Shown: positions 33,786-37,399 of the stretch, piece by piece | Layout of the letters: each line of letters begins with the position of its first letter | Numbering within the stretch: position 1 is the first letter of the stretch | Assembly (NCBI GenBank): GCA_945897795.1 | Contig: CAMDFT010000028.1 | Coordinates: forward strand, 1 to 37,399 | Length of the DNA stretch: 37,399 bases | Origin: Limnohabitans sp. Rim8 | GTDB taxonomy: Bacteria > Pseudomonadota > Gammaproteobacteria > Burkholderiales > Burkholderiaceae_C | Direction of reading: 5' to 3' | Translations under genes and position numbers: made by a program | The notes under the pieces: model-generated | The model's input: only the letters and a program-made list of their open reading frames with translations | The model's database searches: none | Told to the model about the DNA's origin: nothing

Positions 33786-35180
33786 TCAGGGCGCAGCACC
33801 CACCACCACGGTCACCATGCGCTCGGGCTGCAACACCCGGGCCATGGCGCGTTGAATATCGGCGGCGCTGACACGCTCGATTTGCCGCGTCCAGTTGCTC
33901 AGATAGTCCAGCGGCAGCCGGTTCCAGGCGATGTTGGCCACGTTGTCCAGCAACTTGCGGTTGCTGTCGATGCGCAGCGCAAAGCCGCCCACCAAGTTGG
34001 ACTTGGCCGCTTGCAATTCGGCCTGGGTGGGGCCTTCACGCACAAAGCCCTGCACCACCTCTTGGGCCACGGCCACGGCTTGTGTGGCTTGGTCAGGGCG
34101 GGTTTGCAGCCCCACCGTGAAAGCCCCGGCGTGCAGGCCTGGCGCAAAACCGCTGTACACGCTGTAGCTCAGGCCGCGTTTTTCGCGCACCTGCTCGGTC
34201 AGGCGTGAAACAAAACCACCACCGCCCAAAATGTGGTTGCCCACCAGCAGAGCAAAAAAGTCGGGGTCGGTGCGTTTGTAGCCGGGCTGGCCGATCAGGA
34301 CATGGGCTTGGGCCGAATCAAACGGCAACTTCAGGTTTTGCGCGGCGGCCAACGGGGCCACTTCGGGCACAGGCGGTAAGCTGGGGCAGCCTGATTCGCG
34401 AGGCCACTGCGCCAGCAGGCGCTGCACCAAGGCGTCGGCCTGAGCCCGGGTCAAAGCACCCACCACGCTCACCGTGGCGCGGCAAGCCCGCAAAGCCTGG
34501 GCATGCAGGTTTTTGAAGTCTTGCACACCGATGCGAGACAAGCTCTCGGGCGTGGCCCGAAAACCGTAGGGGTGCACGCCGTACACCGCCTGCGCAAAGC
34601 GCTGCTGCACCACTGTGCCGGGCTTGGTCAGCGATTCGCGGATGGAGGCGCTGATGCGTTCACGGTCACGCAGCCACATGGCTTCAGGAAAAGCCGGATG
34701 GGCCATTTGACGTGCTGCCAAGGCCACGGCTTTGTCCAGCAGGTCCGGGTAGCTCAGGCTGCGCAGGCCAAAGCTCATGCGGTCACCGCCCGCACTGCCC
34801 CCAAAACTGGCACCCAGGTCGGCCCAGGCCTCGCCGATCTGGTTTTCATCCAGGGCCTTCGGGTAAGGACCTTGACCTTGAGGCTCGGCGCGTGTGCCAT
34901 TGGCCATTTGCCCCGCCATGACCGAGGCCAGGCCCGCTTGCGCCGCCGGGTCGCGGCGGCTGCCCGCGTCGATGTCTATTTGCACATCGACCATGGGAAT
35001 GGCGTGGCTCTCGACCAAGAACACGCGCGCACCGCTGGGCTGGGTCCAGTGCTGGATGGGCAAGGACGCGTGCGCCCAACCCACCGCGCCCCAGCAGGCC
35101 AGCACCAAAGCTGTGCGGCACAAAGCCCGTGCGGTCATGGACAAGGAGGGCATCAAGAACATGGGGGGTGTGACTTTCAT
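33786..35180 (-). CDS. M16-family peptidase-like protein lacking the zinc motif (partner subunit)
   Basis: 464 aa from the ATG at 35180; a TTG at 35198 overlapping the upstream stop is an alternative. The N-terminus has a signal-like segment (MTARALCRTALVLACWGAVG, then WAHA). The M16 fold is clear (VDVQIDIDAGSRRDP, later LVGGFALRIDSNRKLLDNVA). Where active members have HxxEH, this one reads S86-V-M-A-G90 (GLASVMAGQMANGT), so it cannot bind zinc in the usual way. The LSYSVYSGF substrate-groove motif is kept. This is the classic non-catalytic partner of a two-subunit M16B peptidase, encoded next to the catalytic one. It is likely periplasmic. Confidence 0.9.
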   Translation of the reverse strand: MKVTPPMFLMPSLSMTARALCRTALVLACWGAVGWAHASLPIQHWTQPSGARVFLVESHAIPMVDVQIDIDAGSRRDPAAQAGLASVMAGQMANGTRAEPQGQGPYPKALDENQIGEAWADLGASFGGSAGGDRMSFGLRSLSYPDLLDKAVALAARQMAHPAFPEAMWLRDRERISASIRESLTKPGTVVQQRFAQAVYGVHPYGFRATPESLSRIGVQDFKNLHAQALRACRATVSVVGALTRAQADALVQRLLAQWPRESGCPSLPPVPEVAPLAAAQNLKLPFDSAQAHVLIGQPGYKRTDPDFFALLVGNHILGGGGFVSRLTEQVREKRGLSYSVYSGFAPGLHAGAFTVGLQTRPDQATQAVAVAQEVVQGFVREGPTQAELQAAKSNLVGGFALRIDSNRKLLDNVANIAWNRLPLDYLSNWTRQIERVSAADIQRAMARVLQPERMVTVVVGAAP

Positions 35181-35194
35181 GGGATGAGCGCGGT

Positions 35195-36643
35195 TCAATG
35201 CCGGGCACCTGGCGCGGCGCGGCGCGCACGAGGCTGGCCCGACAAAGGCTGAGGCAGCAAGGTGGCCACGGTGAGGTTGTCGTCACCAAAATACTTTTGC
35301 GCCACGGCCTGCACCTGGGCGGGTGTGACTTGCCGCAAGCGGGCGATCAGCTGCGCCCCGTAGTCGGGTGGCAGTCCCAGCGTCCAGGCCACGCCCAGCT
35401 CACGGGCCTGGTTGAACACCGAGTCCAGTTTGTAGATTTCGCTGGCCACCCATTGGGTTTTTACGCGCTGCAGCTCGGCCTCGTTCACGCCTTCGGTGGC
35501 CACGCGCTTCACTTGTGTGCGCAAGGCGGCTTCGAGTGCTTGTGGCGTTTGGCCTTTGGCGGGCACACCTTCCAGGTAAAAGAACTGCGGCCCCCGACCC
35601 ATGAGGCCGTTGTAAGCCCCGGCACTGTCGGCCAGGCGGTTGTCGCCCTGGGTCAAGGCGCGGTCCAGACGCGCGCCGCTGTAGCCATCAAGCACCGCCG
35701 CCAACACCGTCAAAGCCAAGGCGTCGTCGTGCTCGGGGGTGACCGCCAAACTGGCCAGGCGCGGCACCTTGAAGGCCAGGGCCACATACGACTGCTCGGC
35801 AGAGGCTTTGAATTCGAGGCGGCGCAAGCCTTGCTGCGCCGGTTCGTCCCGGGGTTTGCGCTCAGGCACCGCGCGGGTTGGGATGGCGCCGTAATACTTC
35901 TCAGCCAGCGCCTTGACTTGCAGCGGGTCCACATCGCCCGCCACCACCACCACCGCGTTGGCCGGGGTGTACCACTTGCGGTAAAAGTCGCGGGCGTCTT
36001 GCGCCGTCATGGCCTCCAGATCGCTCATCCAGCCGACGATGGGGCGGCGGTAGGGCGAAGCCGACAAAGCGGTGGCCGAGAGCATTTCGTGCAACTGGGC
36101 GCGGGGGTTGTCGTCGGTGCGCAGGCGGCGCTCTTCTTTCACCACCTCCAGCTCTTTGGCGAATTCGGCATCGGGCCACTGGTTGTTGGCAAAACGGTCC
36201 GACTCCAGGCGCATCACGGCTTCGAGTTGACCGGATGGGATTTGCTGAAAGTAGCCGGTGTAGTCCTTGGCGGTGAAGGCGTTTTCTCGCCCACCCAAGG
36301 CCGCCACACGGCGCGAGAACTCGCCCGGGGCCAACGTGGGCGTGCCTTTGAACAGCATGTGCTCCAACACATGGGCCACGCCGCTGGTGCCATCCACCTC
36401 GTCCATGGAACCCACGCGCAGCCACACCATGTGCACCGCGGTGGGGGCACGGCGGTCGGGTTTGACCCACAAGCCCATGCCATTGGCCAAAATGAAGGTG
36501 TGGACTTGGGCCGCGCTGGCCGCTGGGGCCTGGCCTGTGGGTTGTGGGGCCGCCTGGCCTTGCGGGGCCTGCGCCGTGGCACTGAAGCTGCAGGCCAACA
36601 GGGCTGTTGACAAGGAAAGTCCCAAGAGAAAGTTCGGTTTCAT
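35195..36643 (-). CDS. M16-family zinc metallopeptidase, catalytic subunit
   Basis: Insulinase-type peptidase of 482 aa. The inverted zinc motif HVLEH is at H91, E94 and H95, followed by MLFKGT and the third ligand region LEVVKEERR (E170 or E171, about 76 residues on). A signal peptide lies at the start (MKPNFLLGLSLSTALLACSF); LLAC could be a lipobox, or cleavage follows ATAQA. A Pro/Gln/Ala-rich linker (27-45) precedes the domain. The start at 36643 is preferred; ATG 36652 is equally possible. A frame reaching 36904 is antisense to ftsY and rejected. It is coupled to the partner subunit gene and divergent from ftsY with only about 28 bp between the starts. Confidence 0.93.
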   Translation of the reverse strand: MKPNFLLGLSLSTALLACSFSATAQAPQGQAAPQPTGQAPAASAAQVHTFILANGMGLWVKPDRRAPTAVHMVWLRVGSMDEVDGTSGVAHVLEHMLFKGTPTLAPGEFSRRVAALGGRENAFTAKDYTGYFQQIPSGQLEAVMRLESDRFANNQWPDAEFAKELEVVKEERRLRTDDNPRAQLHEMLSATALSASPYRRPIVGWMSDLEAMTAQDARDFYRKWYTPANAVVVVAGDVDPLQVKALAEKYYGAIPTRAVPERKPRDEPAQQGLRRLEFKASAEQSYVALAFKVPRLASLAVTPEHDDALALTVLAAVLDGYSGARLDRALTQGDNRLADSAGAYNGLMGRGPQFFYLEGVPAKGQTPQALEAALRTQVKRVATEGVNEAELQRVKTQWVASEIYKLDSVFNQARELGVAWTLGLPPDYGAQLIARLRQVTPAQVQAVAQKYFGDDNLTVATLLPQPLSGQPRARRAAPGARH

Positions 36644-36671
36644 AGAATGCATGATCCTTGAAATCCACGCC

Positions 36672-37399
36672 ATGTTCAGTTTCTTCAAAAAAAAATCCCC
36701 CCCGCCCGAGGTGCCATCGCCTCCCGTGACGATTGCGCCCCCTGTGGCGCAGCCTGTGGCCGCATCGCCCGCGCCCACATCCTCGCCCACGCAAGCTGAA
36801 CCCGCGCCCGCACCCGCCGCCCGCCAGGGCTGGCTGGACCGCCTGAAGGCGGGCCTGCGCAAAACCGGCTCCAGCATCACCACCGTCTTCACCGGCACTC
36901 GCATCGACGACGAACTCTATGAAGAGTTGGAAACCGCGCTGCTGGTGGCCGACACCGGCGTCAAAGCCACCGAGCACTTGCTGCAAGACCTCAAACGCCG
37001 CGTGAAGGACGCCAAGGCCACCGAGCCGTCGCAGGTCAAAACCTTGCTGGCCGACGCCATCACCGACTTGCTGACGCCCCTGCAAAAACCGTTGACCATT
37101 GGTGACCACCAACCCACCGTGATCATGGTGGCGGGCGTCAACGGCGCAGGCAAAACCACCTCCATTGGCAAACTGACCAAGCACTTGTCCGACGAGGGGC
37201 TGAGCGTGCTGCTGGCTGCGGCCGACACCTTCCGTGCTGCGGCCAAGGAGCAACTGGCGGTTTGGGCCACCCGCAACACGGTGGAGATCATCAGCCAGCA
37301 AGGCGGCGACCCGGCCGCTGTGAGCTTTGACGCGGTGAGCGCGGGCCGCGCCCGGGGCCGCGATGTGGTGCTGGTCGACACGGCAGGCCGCCTGCCCAC
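36672..37399 (+). CDS. ftsY: Signal recognition particle receptor FtsY, C-terminus outside window
   Basis: SRP-receptor GTPase that targets nascent membrane proteins to the translocon. 242 residues are visible before the window ends. The start MFSFFKKK is followed by a Pro/Ala-rich variable A domain (9-50), shorter than in E. coli. The helical N domain runs from GWLDRLKAGLRKT to about residue 135. The G domain has G1 GVNGAGKTTSIGKL, the ADTFRAAAKEQL motif and G3 DTAGRLP at the edge. GVNGAGKTT separates FtsY from Ffh. The gene is divergent from the M16 pair with very little intergenic DNA, so its promoter must lie within the neighbouring coding region. Confidence 0.97.
   Translation, partial: MFSFFKKKSPPPEVPSPPVTIAPPVAQPVAASPAPTSSPTQAEPAPAPAARQGWLDRLKAGLRKTGSSITTVFTGTRIDDELYEELETALLVADTGVKATEHLLQDLKRRVKDAKATEPSQVKTLLADAITDLLTPLQKPLTIGDHQPTVIMVAGVNGAGKTTSIGKLTKHLSDEGLSVLLAAADTFRAAAKEQLAVWATRNTVEIISQQGGDPAAVSFDAVSAGRARGRDVVLVDTAGRLP

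Noticed and set aside
1..37399. Defence island, prophage, CRISPR or integrated element
   Set aside because: No repeats with spacers, integrase, phage genes or tRNA-flanked boundary were seen. The only defence-like item is the damaged brnTA locus, and gene content is otherwise core metabolism.

Overview
The window looks like ordinary chromosome from a betaproteobacterium of the order Burkholderiales, most likely family Comamonadaceae (a Limnohabitans/Rhodoferax-like relative). This rests on the moderately high GC content, the order ribF-ileS-lspA, the rsmD-coaD pair near ftsY and an M16 peptidase pair, the Bug-type tripartite tricarboxylate transport genes, and pimeloyl-CoA-dehydrogenase-like acyl-CoA dehydrogenases. 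No species can be named from the sequence alone. Coding density is high. I saw no rRNA, tRNA, CRISPR array, insertion sequence, prophage or replication origin.

Layout. 1-3.2 kb: a fatty-acid desaturase cut by the left edge, an RsmB/NOP-family RNA methyltransferase, a DUF1653 protein and purN, with a REP-like inverted repeat against the purN stop. 3.2-5.8 kb: two coupled acyl-CoA dehydrogenase genes (PimC/PimD-like) ended by a good terminator. 5.8-6.4 kb: a BrnT/BrnA toxin-antitoxin locus in which the toxin frame is shifted into the antitoxin frame. 6.4-8.1 kb: an exported LigE-type ATP-dependent DNA ligase and an HNH endonuclease. 8.2-14.0 kb: ribF, a second REP-like pair, ileS, lspA and a class V aminotransferase, closed by a bidirectional terminator. 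14.1-17.8 kb: a quinone oxidoreductase, an EamA exporter, the only gene-free stretch over 300 bp, and type II NADH dehydrogenase.

17.8-24.3 kb is entirely on the minus strand: tctB-tctA, a UUCG-loop terminator, then a tightly packed Bug binding protein, gamma-glutamyltransferase, EamA transporter and SDR-like protein. This resembles a solute uptake and processing unit whose substrate is unknown. 24.4-28.0 kb is a coupled lolC-lolD-tatD-spermidine-synthase-like operon. 28.2-31.8 kb holds an acid-phosphatase lipoprotein, a conserved protein of unknown role whose start codon lies inside a strong hairpin, and recJ. 31.8-37.4 kb holds coaD and rsmD, a hemerythrin-domain protein, two M16 peptidase-like genes (one with the zinc motif, one without), and the start of ftsY.

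Most genes are housekeeping, and I found no convincing new multi-gene system. The items most worth a second look are the frameshifted BrnT-BrnA fusion, the hairpin that encloses the start codon at 29112, the Bug/GGT/EamA/SDR operon with an SDR lacking its Tyr-Lys pair, and the two REP-like inverted repeats.
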